Assembly: GCF_002216685.1 (NCBI RefSeq)
Contig: NZ_CP022353.1
Location: forward strand, 2,785,001 to 2,849,000
DNA: 64,000 bases
DNA from: Vibrio tarriae
GTDB taxonomy: Bacteria; Pseudomonadota; Gammaproteobacteria; Enterobacterales; Vibrionaceae
Reading direction: 5' to 3'
The first letter of the stretch is position 1. Each line of letters opens with the position of its first letter. Below, piece by piece: positions 53,075 to 61,917 of this stretch. The position numbers and the translations under genes were made by a program. The notes under the pieces were generated by a model. It worked only from the letters and a program-made list of their open reading frames with translations. It had not been told where the DNA came from and ran no database searches.

Positions 53075-54061
53075 TTACCACTGCGGCTGCAATGATAACG
53101 GGGGTTCTTGTAAAGTGGCAATCTGCTCTTTAAAAGCGAGGATCTGATTCTCCCAGTATTTCGCGTCATTAAACCACGGAAATGCGATTGGAAAAGCCGG
53201 ATCTTGCCAGCGTTTGGCGAGCCATGCCATGTAGTGCACCATGCGTAGACCACGTAAAGGCTCGATTAGTTTCAATTGTTGAGGATTAAAATCGCAAAAC
53301 TCTTGGTAGCCTTCCAAAACGATATCTAATTGGATCAGTTTGTCTTGGCGATCACCATGCAACAGCATCCAGAGATCTTGAACGGCAGGGCCATTGCGCG
53401 CGTCATCCAGATCGACAAACATCGGGCCATCGCGCCATAAAATGTTGCCGGGGTGGCAGTCTCCGTGCAGACGGATTTGCGGCTGGGTGGGTACCCAATG
53501 CTGCTTGATTTCAGCGATTAAGACATCGAGATCATGAAAAAACACCCGCTGTAAATGAGCAGGAATGCAGTGACTGTACTCCAAGGTATGTCTGGGTTGG
53601 TGTAAGTATTCATCCAGCGACAAAGTTGGGCGGTGGAGAAAGGGTTTACTTGCTCCGACTTTGTGAATGCGCCCCAGAAAGCGGCCAACCCACTCTAAGT
53701 GTTCCTCATTATCCACTTCGTATTGGCGACCGCCCATGCTGGTAAACAGGGCAAAACGGTAGCCTTGATAGTGGTGTAGCGTCGCGCCATTGAGTCTCAG
53801 CGGCGGGACGATCGGGATCTCTTCTTGTTCCAGTTCGAGCGCGAAATCATGCTCTTCTTGGATCTGCTCATCGGTCCAACGTTGTGGGCGATAAAATTTC
53901 ACCACAAAGCGGCGACGCTCTTCATCGGTAAACTGGTAGACGCGGTTTTCATAGCTGTTGAGTGGCAAAAAGCCTGACTCAGCACGAATGCCGATACTTT
54001 CCAGTGCGTACCAAATCAGATCGGGAGTTAAAGCATCAAAATGAAACGTGGCTTGGGTCAT
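53075..54061 (-). CDS. srkA: Stress-response serine/threonine kinase SrkA (YihE/RdoA)
   Basis: SrkA is an APH/choline-kinase-fold protein kinase that protects E. coli from stress-linked death and is cotranscribed with dsbA there too. From ATG 54061 (MTQATFHFDALTPDLIWYAL) it has 328 aa. PLNSYENRVYQFTDEERRRFVVKFYRP near 33-60 is almost identical to the family; the catalytic loop is LHGDCHPGNILWRDGP near 200, and MFVDLDDARNGP binds Mg. The start is uncertain: ATG 54079 has a better SD (AAGGG, 7 bases) but lies inside the terminator hairpin of ccoG. Confidence 0.92.
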   Translation of the reverse strand: MTQATFHFDALTPDLIWYALESIGIRAESGFLPLNSYENRVYQFTDEERRRFVVKFYRPQRWTDEQIQEEHDFALELEQEEIPIVPPLRLNGATLHHYQGYRFALFTSMGGRQYEVDNEEHLEWVGRFLGRIHKVGASKPFLHRPTLSLDEYLHQPRHTLEYSHCIPAHLQRVFFHDLDVLIAEIKQHWVPTQPQIRLHGDCHPGNILWRDGPMFVDLDDARNGPAVQDLWMLLHGDRQDKLIQLDIVLEGYQEFCDFNPQQLKLIEPLRGLRMVHYMAWLAKRWQDPAFPIAFPWFNDAKYWENQILAFKEQIATLQEPPLSLQPQW

Positions 54062-54068
54062 TGAATAA

Positions 54069-54092
54069 AAAGGGCTCATTACTGAGCCCTTT
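54069..54092 (-). terminator. Terminator of ccoG overlapping the srkA start region
   Basis: AAAGGGCTCA / TGAGCCCTTT (10 bp, loop GTAA on the minus strand) is followed by TTATT. It sits 17 bases after the ccoG stop and ends 8 bases before the srkA ATG 54061. Confidence 0.85.
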
Positions 54093-54108
54093 ACCATACT
54101 GGTGAGTG

Positions 54109-55533
54109 TCAGAGCTTTTGAATAAATCGGCTCTCGACTTCAAGGGTAAATTGGTGGCTTTCGTCGTGCAGTATAAACTGAATTGTCGTGACCGCAGAGC
54201 TGAGATTTTCTGGTTTGGCTCCGAGCGTCATGGGTAGATTGAGTACTTCACCCGGTTGCACAACCACACTTTGTTTGCCGTACCAAGAGACCGGATCCAA
54301 TCCTTTAACTGACAGCTGATAGGTCTGTGGCTGCTGGGTTTTGTTGATCACCTTGAGGTTGTAAGTGTTTTCAATTTCGCCCGAGCCGTTGGTTCTAAAC
54401 AGTTGAGTGCGATCGCGAAGAACGGTTAACCCCGCGGGATCCACGGCGGCCACTTGAGCAAAGAACAAGCCAATCATGACTAAGAACACCGCTCCATAAC
54501 CGAGCAGTTTGGGGCGCATCACTTTAGTGTGTTTGCCAGATAGGCGATGTTCTGTGGTGTAGCTGATCAGCCCTTTCGCGTAGCCCATGCGTTCCATGGT
54601 GTTGTCACAAGCATCAATACACGCACCGCAGTTGATACACTCATACTGCAAGCCGTCACGAATATCGATACCGGTTGGGCAGACTTGCACGCAGAGATCG
54701 CAATCAATACAGTCGCCTAAACCGAGCGCTTTGGGATCCGCTTTGCGAGAGCGTGGCCCACGTTGTTCGCCGCGCGCGACATCGTAGCCGACAATAAAGG
54801 TATCTTTATCGAACATGGCGGATTGGAAGCGCGCATATGGGCACATGTGGATACACATGATTGAGCGCATCCAGCCTGCGTTGCCGTAAGTACAAAGGGC
54901 AAAAAACAGTACCCAAAACACTGGCCAGAATGCGGCACTTAAAGTAAAGAAGTCGATCACCAGTGCGCGAATGGGCACAAAGTAGCCGACAAAAGTGAAG
55001 CCTGTGACTAAGGCAATCGCCAACCAAGCGATGTGCTTTAAGGTTTTACGCGCCACGAGTTCTGCCGTCATCGGACTGTTGTCTTGCTTACGTCTTTTGT
55101 TGGCATTGCCTTCGAGTTTTTCTTCAAACCAGATGTACATAAACGTCCACACGGTTTGCGGGCAGAGATAACCACACCAGACACGGCCTAAGAAGGTAGT
55201 GATAAAGAACAGGCCGAAGGCGGCGATCATAAACAGCAGCGCTAGTAAGGTCAGATCTTGTGGGTAGAGCGTGGTTCCGAAGAAGTTAAATTGTTGGTTG
55301 CCAATATCAAGCAAGATAGCTTGCCGATCGCCGTAAGAAATCCAAGGAACCAACCCAAACAACAGCAGCAGAAACCAGCCACCATAACGGCGCAGTTTCT
55401 GGAAGGTACCTTTACTTTCACGAACATAGATGTGATTACTTGGGTTAAAGCGATCCCCTCCTTGCCCTTTGTGGGTCTTGGGGTTGAACACTTTGGGAGT
55501 CACATCTTTAACATCGATTTTATCCTGACTCAT
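54109..55533 (-). CDS. ccoG: Cytochrome oxidase accessory ferredoxin CcoG
   Basis: CcoG (RdxA/FixG) is a membrane polyferredoxin that takes part in copper reduction for assembly of cbb3-type cytochrome oxidase. ATG 55533 (MSQDKIDVKDV) has AGGA upstream and gives 474 aa; a longer frame to 55596 lacks a usable ribosome-binding site. Four or five membrane helices are seen. Cysteine motifs include GRVWCGYLCPQ, CIHMCPYARFQ and two 4Fe-4S motifs, CIDCDLCVQVCP and CINCGACIDACD. A C-terminal Ig-like domain starts near residue 365. No cco oxidase genes are nearby. Confidence 0.93.
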   Translation of the reverse strand: MSQDKIDVKDVTPKVFNPKTHKGQGGDRFNPSNHIYVRESKGTFQKLRRYGGWFLLLLFGLVPWISYGDRQAILLDIGNQQFNFFGTTLYPQDLTLLALLFMIAAFGLFFITTFLGRVWCGYLCPQTVWTFMYIWFEEKLEGNANKRRKQDNSPMTAELVARKTLKHIAWLAIALVTGFTFVGYFVPIRALVIDFFTLSAAFWPVFWVLFFALCTYGNAGWMRSIMCIHMCPYARFQSAMFDKDTFIVGYDVARGEQRGPRSRKADPKALGLGDCIDCDLCVQVCPTGIDIRDGLQYECINCGACIDACDNTMERMGYAKGLISYTTEHRLSGKHTKVMRPKLLGYGAVFLVMIGLFFAQVAAVDPAGLTVLRDRTQLFRTNGSGEIENTYNLKVINKTQQPQTYQLSVKGLDPVSWYGKQSVVVQPGEVLNLPMTLGAKPENLSSAVTTIQFILHDESHQFTLEVESRFIQKL

Positions 55534-55738
55534 GACACTATCCTTTTCAGGCATTCGGTGTGATTTCTTTTGCTCACACTCAAATACATTGCTCATTCCC
55601 TCTTAAAGGCTGATGTAAGAGGGGACTGATGGTTTTTTAGGCCGTAAGTATAGCGTCAATCAAACGTTTATTTCTTTAAGGCAATCAACCTTTAACAACA
55701 AATTCCCTTACAATTCTTCACCCTATTAACCACTTGAT

Positions 55739-55761
55739 AAAAAAAGCGGCTTTCGCCGCTT
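55739..55761 (-). terminator. Terminator of yihD
   Basis: AAGCGGC / GCCGCTT (7 bp, loop of 4) is followed on the minus strand by seven T's. It lies beyond ERIC copy 2, so a yihD transcript would carry the ERIC RNA in its 3' end. The remaining part of 55597-55738 should hold the ccoG promoter. Confidence 0.85.
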
Positions 55762-55795
55762 GCTCATTTTGGTTTGGATGTGGACTGCCGAGCGT

Positions 55796-55923
55796 TATCC
55801 CCTTCCTACTTGAAGCTGCAGCGGTGTTGGCTACGCTCGTTCACCCCAATCACATAGTTTGCCTATGCTCATGGGGATTCACTTACTTGCCGCCTACCTG
55901 CAACTCCAAGTTGTTTGGGTATA
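55796..55923. repeat. ERIC-type intergenic repeat, copy 2
   Basis: This copy is 128 bases, from TATCCCCTTCCTACTTGAAG to GTTTGGGTATA, with the same internal palindromes as copy 1 and the same orientation as copy 3. It ends 9 bases after the yihD stop codon. Confidence 0.92.
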
Positions 55924-55932
55924 TCAACAGAA

Positions 55933-56199
55933 TTATTTGATGATGCCTCGTGCACGTAAAATGGCGGTTTTGAAATCATCTTCATAATCTTTTTTAAGTC
56001 CTGGGATCACCGCATCTTTTGCGCTGTTACGCATCTTGAGATGGTAAATCAGCACATCATCGGTCAGATCTTCGAGAGCACCTTGGTAACCCGCTTCTTG
56101 AGCCAGTTTAAGTAAGAATTGAATCAAGTTGAGCTCGGAATCTTTGTGCCATTCAGGCTCAAGCAGTTGCAGTAGTTCTTCTACGCGATGACATTTCAT
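55933..56199 (-). CDS. yihD: YihD family protein
   Basis: This is a small conserved cytoplasmic protein of unknown function. ATG 56199 ([17 protein letters not shown]) with GGAG upstream gives 88 aa, as in E. coli (89). The segment [20 protein letters not shown] and the ending [14 protein letters not shown] are nearly identical to the enterobacterial protein. It lies between two direct ERIC copies: the upstream one begins 20 bases before its start. In E. coli yihD is just upstream of srkA-dsbA; here ccoG is inserted. Confidence 0.93.
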   Translation of the reverse strand: MKCHRVEELLQLLEPEWHKDSELNLIQFLLKLAQEAGYQGALEDLTDDVLIYHLKMRNSAKDAVIPGLKKDYEDDFKTAILRARGIIK

Positions 56200-56219
56200 G
56201 ACTTTCTCCACAATTTTTA

Positions 56220-56360
56220 TATACCCTTCCTACTTGAAGCTGCTGCGGTGTTGTCTACGTTCGTTCACCCCAATCACATAGTCTATCTATGCTCATGGGC
56301 TATGCTCATGGGGACTCACTCACTTGCCGCCTACCTGCAACTCCAAGTTGTTTGGGTATA
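56220..56360. repeat. ERIC-type intergenic repeat, copy 3, with internal duplication
   Basis: This copy is 141 bases with intact TATACCC...GGGTATA ends. It is 13 bases longer than the other copies because CTATGCTCATGGG is duplicated in tandem (56287-56299 and 56300-56312). It lies in the 5' leader of yihD. Confidence 0.92.
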
Positions 56361-56416
56361 GTGATTTGTGGCTAAAGGTACCAAAAGCGCTGAGCAATAC
56401 CAATTCGCAGGCAAGA

Positions 56417-56443
56417 AAAAAGCGCAGGTTTTACTGCGCTTTT
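56417..56443 (-). terminator. Terminator of the 55-codon gene
   Basis: AAAAGCGCAG / CTGCGCTTTT (10 bp, loop of 6) is followed on the minus strand by T's. It starts 3 bases after the stop of the small gene at 56447. Confidence 0.9.
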
Positions 56444-56446
56444 CAA

Positions 56447-56614
56447 TTAAGCTGCCTGAACCACTTTGGTTTCGGGGGATGCGGTCAACGCATTTCTTTC
56501 AACCAGCGTGGGGGCTGTTGCTGTTTTTTTCGCAACGGGAGCCACTGCAAAACCACTGCGGCGACGCATTGCACTACGGTTTGTATTTGAAAACCTGACG
56601 GTTGTTGGGCGCAT
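56447..56614 (-). CDS. Small protein of unknown function (55 aa)
   Basis: A 55-codon frame runs from ATG 56614 to TAA 56449-56447, directly followed by an intrinsic terminator. The N-terminal half is basic and Arg-rich (MRPTTVRFSN, then TNRSAMRRRSGFAV). The C-terminal half is Ala/Thr/Val-rich and ends TKVVQAA. There is no membrane segment or signal peptide. A weak SD (TTAGG) lies 7 bases before the start. The neighbours are ERIC copy 3 and, divergently, the Spo0M-like gene. I do not recognise the family. The terminator in the right place is the main argument that it is real. The 56615-56898 region contains the divergent promoters; no boxes are called. Confidence 0.65.
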   Translation of the reverse strand: MRPTTVRFSNTNRSAMRRRSGFAVAPVAKKTATAPTLVERNALTASPETKVVQAA

Positions 56615-56898
56615 GACATAACCTAACTGTCAGGCATATCCATTGCCGATGCTACACCCTGGCTCATTATGAGTGGCTCTTGAGTACAGGACGTAACCGA
56701 GATTCACTCTTTTGGCGATTGCCGATCCGAACAATGAGACAGGAATAATGATATGCGTTCATATCGCAAATAGAGTAGCACCAGTTACTAAAATGATCGA
56801 TAGTTGACCAATTTTGCGTAACATTTATTTTCAACTGCGTGGATTGAGTGAGACAAGGGTTAGCCCTTACTATGCAATTCTCACAACAGGAGGTGTCT

Positions 56899-57690
56899 AT
56901 GTCGTTTATCAAGAAAACCCTCGCCAGTTTTGGGATTGGCTCTGCGAAAGTCGATTCGGTGTTGCAGCAGGAAGTGCTCTATCCCGGCCAATCCGTTAAG
57001 GTCATCATCCATGTTTATGGCGGCACAACAGCGCAAGTCATTGATAATATCGAGCTCAAGCTTTGTTGCCGTTATATTGCGGAAGTGGCGGATGAGCGCG
57101 GTCAGCAACAAGGCCAGCCAATGCGCCGAGTTCCTCATACCTACACCTTAGCCAACTGGTCTTTACCGTACGCCTTTACGATTGAGGCGGGTGAAACGCG
57201 TAATTTTGATATCGAACTCAGCATCCCTTGGAATACCCCAGTGACGATAGGGGATGCCAAAGTTTGGTTAGAGACCGGATTAGATATTGCGCTGGCGCTG
57301 GATCCTACCGATAAGGACATTCTCACCGTGCGCCCTGAGCCGATGATGGATGGTATTTTTAGTGCGCTGGAAGCACAAGGTTTACGTTTACGTCAGGTTG
57401 AGTGTGAGCAAGCCAAAGGCTTCGCACTGCCTTTTGTGCAAGAGTTCGAATTTGTTCCCACCACGGGGCCATTTCAAGGCCGCTGGCGTGAAGTTGAAAT
57501 CGTGGCTTATCGTGATCCTGAAGCCTTACAGCTCTGGTTTGAGGTCGATCGTTATCAACGAGGCGCATCCGGCATGTTGGCCAGCTTGCTAGGGCGCGGT
57601 GAGCTCAAGCGACATCTCACTTTACCTGCGCACACATCACCACAGGAAGCCGGGGAGCAAGTGTTGGCGTTTCTTGATCGCAGCTGCTGA
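56899..57690 (+). CDS. Spo0M-like (SpoOM/arrestin-fold) protein
   Basis: This 263-residue protein belongs to the sporulation-control Spo0M family (arrestin-like beta-sandwich), known from Bacillus and widespread in non-spore-formers; its role in Vibrio is unclear. ATG 56899 has an excellent SD (AGGAGGT) and begins MSFIKKTLASFGIGSAKVDS, the family start. PGQSVKVIIHVYGG near 30 and the second domain (SALEAQGLRLRQVECEQ) fit the family pattern. An upstream frame from 56848 is rejected. Confidence 0.88.
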   Translation: MSFIKKTLASFGIGSAKVDSVLQQEVLYPGQSVKVIIHVYGGTTAQVIDNIELKLCCRYIAEVADERGQQQGQPMRRVPHTYTLANWSLPYAFTIEAGETRNFDIELSIPWNTPVTIGDAKVWLETGLDIALALDPTDKDILTVRPEPMMDGIFSALEAQGLRLRQVECEQAKGFALPFVQEFEFVPTTGPFQGRWREVEIVAYRDPEALQLWFEVDRYQRGASGMLASLLGRGELKRHLTLPAHTSPQEAGEQVLAFLDRSC

Positions 57691-57773
57691 TCTCGCGGCC
57701 TGAAATTTTAGCTAACACATGTAAGCTCAATGTGCGATACTAAAGCCAAGTTTCAGACTCGGATTGAGTGAGT

Positions 57774-58415
57774 ATGTCGAACAGTTATGGCTTTAAAGAA
57801 GAAGTGGCCAATGCGATAAGTCATGGCGTTGGCCTTATCTTAGGGATAGTCGGTTTAGTGCTGCTGTTGGTCAAAGCGGTGGATCAGCAAGCCGATGCAT
57901 TGACCATTACCAGCATGAGCATTTATGGCGGCAGTATGATTGCGCTATTTTTGGCTTCTACGCTGTACCACGCTATCCCTTATCAGCGTGCAAAACGTTG
58001 GCTAAAAACCTTTGATCACTGTGCTATTTATCTACTGATTGCGGGCAGTTATACGCCATTTTTACTGGTCAGTTTGCGCACACCACTGGCGGTTGGTTTG
58101 ATGATTGTGATCTGGTCGCTCGCGCTTATTGGCATTCTGATGAAAATTGCTTTTGTCTACCGCTTCAAAAAGCTCTCTTTGGTGACGTATCTGACCATGG
58201 GCTGGCTTTCGCTGATCGTGATTTACCAGCTTGCCATTCATCTTGAGGTGGGTGGGCTCACTCTGCTGGCGGCGGGTGGACTTATCTATTCACTCGGGGT
58301 GATTTTCTACGTCGCCAAACGGATCCCATACAACCACGCCATTTGGCACGCTTTTGTGCTGGCGGGATGCGCATGCCATTTCTTGGCCATTTATCTGTAT
58401 GTCGAGCCGATTTAG
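57774..58415 (+). CDS. trhA: Hemolysin III family membrane protein (TrhA/YqfA)
   Basis: This 213-residue protein has seven membrane helices and belongs to the PAQR/hemolysin III family. In E. coli TrhA is linked to membrane energetics; direct hemolytic activity is doubtful. Family motifs are [12 protein letters not shown] near the N-terminus, STLYHAIP near 65, [17 protein letters not shown] near 82, and [16 protein letters not shown] near 190, whose histidines form the likely metal site. ATG 57774 is chosen with GAG-rich sequence upstream. Confidence 0.88.
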   Translation: MSNSYGFKEEVANAISHGVGLILGIVGLVLLLVKAVDQQADALTITSMSIYGGSMIALFLASTLYHAIPYQRAKRWLKTFDHCAIYLLIAGSYTPFLLVSLRTPLAVGLMIVIWSLALIGILMKIAFVYRFKKLSLVTYLTMGWLSLIVIYQLAIHLEVGGLTLLAAGGLIYSLGVIFYVAKRIPYNHAIWHAFVLAGCACHFLAIYLYVEPI

Positions 58416-58442
58416 CTTTGACGGATAAGATAGGTAAAAGAG

Positions 58443-58465
58443 GAAACGCGCATTTAGCGCGTTTC
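58443..58465 (-). terminator. Hairpin terminator overlapping the stop of the DUF3157-type gene
   Basis: GAAACGCGC / GCGCGTTTC (9 bp) has the stop codon of the gene in its 5-base loop and is followed on the minus strand by CTCTTTTACC. Confidence 0.7.
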
Positions 58466-59011
58466 AATCTGTTTGATGGTAGCGTGCAGTGTGTACTGAC
58501 TCTGCTCTGCGAGGTTTAACTCCAGTGGTTTGCCTTCCATTGAAGTGCGCGGGCGCAAATAGGTTTCCGCCATTCGTTTGATCGACTGCCAAATCGTCAC
58601 TTCCTGCTCTTCACTCCACACGCCTTGTGCATCCTGCACTCGAATCGCGAGACGAACCGCAATCACTGACTGACTACTCTGGTTAGTGATTGCACTGCTC
58701 AGCTTGAGCTGACCATGCTCATAGCGCGGAGCGCTCAGTACCACATCGACGCCTGAATCACTGAGTTGCAAAACAGAGCGATGATCACCCACAGTGATTG
58801 CCACACCACTCAATGTCGGTTGAGAGATCACCGGTGCAGCGAGCGGGAGAGGAGTCAGCTCGCTTGTCTGCTGGGGCTGAGTCTCTTGTGGCACATACTG
58901 CCAAGTAAAGTCATCGTTGAGCTGAATATAGCGGCCATCCTTGAGCTGTACAGTTTCACCGGCCCAAGTGGATAAGCTCACTAGGCTGGCTGCCAATATG
59001 AGTTTTTTCAT
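58454..59011 (-). CDS. Exported protein of the DUF3157 type
   Basis: This is a 185-residue secreted or periplasmic protein of unknown function. The start at ATG 59011 has AAGGA upstream and is followed by a signal peptide (MKKLILAASLVSLSTWAGE). The mature N-terminus VQLKDGRYIQLNDDFTWQYV resembles the DUF3157 family of Vibrio. The second half looks like a beta-rich domain (SSAITNQSSQSVIAVRLAIRV). It starts 11 bases after the trkH stop and may be cotranscribed with trkA-trkH. Confidence 0.8.
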   Translation of the reverse strand: MKKLILAASLVSLSTWAGETVQLKDGRYIQLNDDFTWQYVPQETQPQQTSELTPLPLAAPVISQPTLSGVAITVGDHRSVLQLSDSGVDVVLSAPRYEHGQLKLSSAITNQSSQSVIAVRLAIRVQDAQGVWSEEQEVTIWQSIKRMAETYLRPRTSMEGKPLELNLAEQSQYTLHATIKQIETR

Positions 59012-59022
59012 TACGTTTCCTT

Positions 59023-60468
59023 TTAGTGACGCCAGAATGCCGGGAAAAAGAGCACCAAAATCGTCAGAATTTCTAAACGTCCCATCAACATTCCAAAGCT
59101 CAAGAGCCATTTGGCGGCATCCGGTAGAGGGGCAAAGTTACCCGTTGGGCCAATGATGCTGCCCATACCTGGACCCACGTTAGCGACGGCAGTGACCGCG
59201 CCAGAGATACTGGTCACAGAATCCAATCCCATTGCCGATAACGCGCCAGCCAGTACCACGATAGTGATGAAAAACGTCAAGCCAAAGGCGACAACGGAGC
59301 GGATGATCTCTTCATTAACCGGGCGCTTGTTATAGCGCTGGATAAAAATGCCAGAAGGGTGGATGAGATTCAGCAGTTGCTTTTTGAGCAGTGCCATCGC
59401 TATTTGGAAACGAAAGACCTTAATGCCGCCAGAGGTAGAGCCCGAGCAAGCGCCGACCATCAATAGGAAGGCAAAAATGGTTGAGGGGAGCGCGCCCCAC
59501 GCGGTGAAATCATCCAGGCCATAGCCTGTGGTTGTGACGACGGAGACAATGTTAAACATCGAAACTCGCAGCGCATCCAATATCGCGTAATCGTTTTTGA
59601 GCCACAACCAACCTGCGACCAGTAAACTGGAGATCATAAAGAGCCAGAAGAAGCCGCGTACCTGCTCATCTTTGAGTAAGGCTCGTGCACTCTGTTTGCG
59701 CAGGGCCTGCACAAACAGTAAAAATGGCAGGCCGCCAAGAAACATAAAGAGTGTGCCAACCCAGTGCGCGCCGTGTGAGAAGCGGTTCATCGAGCTATCA
59801 CTGGTCGAGTAGCCGCCGGTGGAAAGCGTGGTAAAGGCGTGATTAATCGCTTCAAACGGCGTCATACCTGTGGCGATATAGCTCAAAAAACAGAGCCCAG
59901 TCAAAACCAGATACACCGCCACAATGTTTTTCGCGACGGTTTTCGCGCGCGGGCTGCTTTTATCCGACCAATCAGACGATTCGGTTTGGAACAGCTTCAT
60001 CCCCCCAACATTGAGCATCGGCAATACCGCTACCGCCATCACGATAAAGCCAACCCCACCTAACCATTGCAAAATGGAGCGCCACAGCAAAATACTGGGC
60101 GGCATATCATCTAAGCCACTGAGTACCGTGGAGCCTGTGGTGGTAAGGCCGGACATGGTTTCAAAATAGGCATCGGTAAAGCTGATGTGGTTGATAAACA
60201 CAAAAGGCAGAGCGGCAAATGCGCTGGCAATCGTCCATACCAAGCTGGTGATCAGGAACATATCACGTACGTTGAGCCGAAAATGTTCAGTGCGACCGAT
60301 ACTTAAGCAGAGAAAAGCCACCAGATGGGTAATGATGACGGCTTGCGCGAAATCGAGAAAACCGCCGCTGCCAGTAAAAAATGCCACCAGAGTCGGCACG
60401 TACATGAATAGGGCTAGCTTAGACAGCACTAGCCCGATGATAAACGTAATTGGGCGTAAGTTGAGCAT
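59023..60468 (-). CDS. trkH: Trk system potassium uptake protein TrkH
   Basis: TrkH is the ion-conducting subunit of the Trk K+ uptake system. At 481 aa it matches Vibrio and E. coli TrkH (483-485). The four selectivity-filter segments are visible: SGLTTTGSTVL, TTLSTGGYSTSD, VVTTTGYGLDD and VANVGPGMGS. It lies 11 bases after trkA, so the complete Trk system is encoded here; the trkH fragment at 1-73 would be a second copy. Confidence 0.96.
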   Translation of the reverse strand: MLNLRPITFIIGLVLSKLALFMYVPTLVAFFTGSGGFLDFAQAVIITHLVAFLCLSIGRTEHFRLNVRDMFLITSLVWTIASAFAALPFVFINHISFTDAYFETMSGLTTTGSTVLSGLDDMPPSILLWRSILQWLGGVGFIVMAVAVLPMLNVGGMKLFQTESSDWSDKSSPRAKTVAKNIVAVYLVLTGLCFLSYIATGMTPFEAINHAFTTLSTGGYSTSDSSMNRFSHGAHWVGTLFMFLGGLPFLLFVQALRKQSARALLKDEQVRGFFWLFMISSLLVAGWLWLKNDYAILDALRVSMFNIVSVVTTTGYGLDDFTAWGALPSTIFAFLLMVGACSGSTSGGIKVFRFQIAMALLKKQLLNLIHPSGIFIQRYNKRPVNEEIIRSVVAFGLTFFITIVVLAGALSAMGLDSVTSISGAVTAVANVGPGMGSIIGPTGNFAPLPDAAKWLLSFGMLMGRLEILTILVLFFPAFWRH

Positions 60469-60479
60469 AGCGCCAACCT

Positions 60480-61856
60480 TTACAAGAAGAATGGGCTCGG
60501 CTGGAATAGCGTTTCCACGTCGGGCACATATTTTTTATCGACCAAGAACATGACGACGTGATCGTCTTGCTCGATGACAGTGCGGTCATGGGCAATCAGC
60601 ACTTCTTCGCCCCGCACAATAGCGCCAATTGTCGTGCCCGGAGGCAGTTTAATATCGCCCACCGCTCGTCCTACTACCTTAGAGGTTGATTCATCGCCGT
60701 GGGCGATCGCTTCAATTGCTTCTGCCGCTCCACGGCGTAATGAAGAGACGTTGACAATATCGGCGCGGCGCACGTGAGTGAGTAGCGCAGAAATGGTCGC
60801 TTGCTGCGGGGAGATCGCTACATCAATCACACCGCCTTGGACTAAATCGACATAGCCGCTGCGTTGGATAAGCACCATGGCTTTCTTGGCTCCCATGCGT
60901 TTGGCAAGCATGGCCGACATAATGTTGGTTTCATCTTCATTGGTGAGGGCGATAAACACATCGACCTGATCGATATTCTCTTCCGACAGCAGCTCTTGGT
61001 CCGCGGCATCTCCACAAAAGACGATGGTATTTTCCAACTGTTCAGATAACTGTTCCGCACGTTGGTAATTATGTTCAATCAGCTTAACGCTGTAAGTTTG
61101 CTCTAGGCGTTTAGCGAGGCTGGCACCTATGTTACCGCCGCCGACAATCATGATCCGACGATACGGTTTTTCAAGGCGCTGCAACTCACTCATCACCGAG
61201 CGAATATGGTTACTCGCGGCGACGAAAAACACTTCATCATCCGCTTCAATAATGGTGGTGCCTTGCGGACGAATTGGGCGTCCCTGACGGAAAATCGCCG
61301 CCACGCGAGTATCGATGTGCGGCATGTGATCGCGTAGGGCAGAAAGGGCGTTACCAACCAGTGGACCACCGTAATACGCTTTAACGGCCACCAAGCTGAC
61401 TTTTTCTTCGGCGAAGCTCACCACTTGCAGCGCGCCCGGATACTGGATCAAGCGCTCGATATAGCTGGTGACCAGTTCTTCCGGTGCAATCAGGTGATCG
61501 ACGGGGACCGCGCCAGATTGAAACAGCGCTTCTTTTTCAGCGAGATATTGCGGAGAGCGGATACGCGCAATCCGGTTGGGCGTGTTAAACAGAGTAAAGG
61601 CGACCTGACAAGCGGCCATGTTGGTTTCATCGGTATTGGTGACCGCGACCAGCATGTCAGCATCTTGTGCGCCAGCTTCGCGCAGCACATCAGGGTGGCT
61701 GGCGTGGCCATTGACTACACGCAAATCATATTTATCTTGTAAATCGCGCAGTCGGTCAGCGTTTTTATCGACCACAGTAATGTCGTTGTTTTCGCCTACC
61801 AAGTTTTCAGCGAGCGTGCCGCCGACTTGTCCTGCACCAAGAATGATGATTTTCAT
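60480..61856 (-). CDS. trkA: Trk system regulatory subunit TrkA
   Basis: TrkA is the cytoplasmic gating ring of the Trk system; it binds NAD(H) and ATP. ATG 61856 ([19 protein letters not shown]) gives 458 aa, the E. coli length. Two RCK units are seen, with nucleotide-binding loops GAGQVG at residues 7-12 and GGGNIG near 239, each followed by a TrkA-C domain. A longer frame from 61886 is rejected. The gap to rsmB holds a 10-bp hairpin. Confidence 0.97.
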   Translation of the reverse strand: MKIIILGAGQVGGTLAENLVGENNDITVVDKNADRLRDLQDKYDLRVVNGHASHPDVLREAGAQDADMLVAVTNTDETNMAACQVAFTLFNTPNRIARIRSPQYLAEKEALFQSGAVPVDHLIAPEELVTSYIERLIQYPGALQVVSFAEEKVSLVAVKAYYGGPLVGNALSALRDHMPHIDTRVAAIFRQGRPIRPQGTTIIEADDEVFFVAASNHIRSVMSELQRLEKPYRRIMIVGGGNIGASLAKRLEQTYSVKLIEHNYQRAEQLSEQLENTIVFCGDAADQELLSEENIDQVDVFIALTNEDETNIMSAMLAKRMGAKKAMVLIQRSGYVDLVQGGVIDVAISPQQATISALLTHVRRADIVNVSSLRRGAAEAIEAIAHGDESTSKVVGRAVGDIKLPPGTTIGAIVRGEEVLIAHDRTVIEQDDHVVMFLVDKKYVPDVETLFQPSPFFL

Positions 61857-61882
61857 AACTTGTTCTCTTTGTTTGCTCACGC

Positions 61883-61908
61883 CCAAGGTGAGTTGTGGCT
61901 CACCTTGG
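61883..61908 (-). other. Intercistronic hairpin between rsmB and trkA
   Basis: CCAAGGTGAG / CTCACCTTGG (10 bp, loop of 6) lies between the rsmB stop and the trkA start. There is no T run, so it is more likely a stability element than a terminator. Confidence 0.55.
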
Positions 61909-61917
61909 TTGACCGAA

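Noticed and set aside
55597..55740. FNR box upstream of ccoG
   Set aside because: TTGATT-type half sites occur, but not with the TTGAT-N4-ATCAA spacing, so no site is claimed.
56324..56598. Plus-strand frames overlapping ERIC copy 3 and the 55-codon gene
   Set aside because: They begin in repeat DNA, run through the terminator hairpin, and are antisense to the better-supported minus-strand gene.
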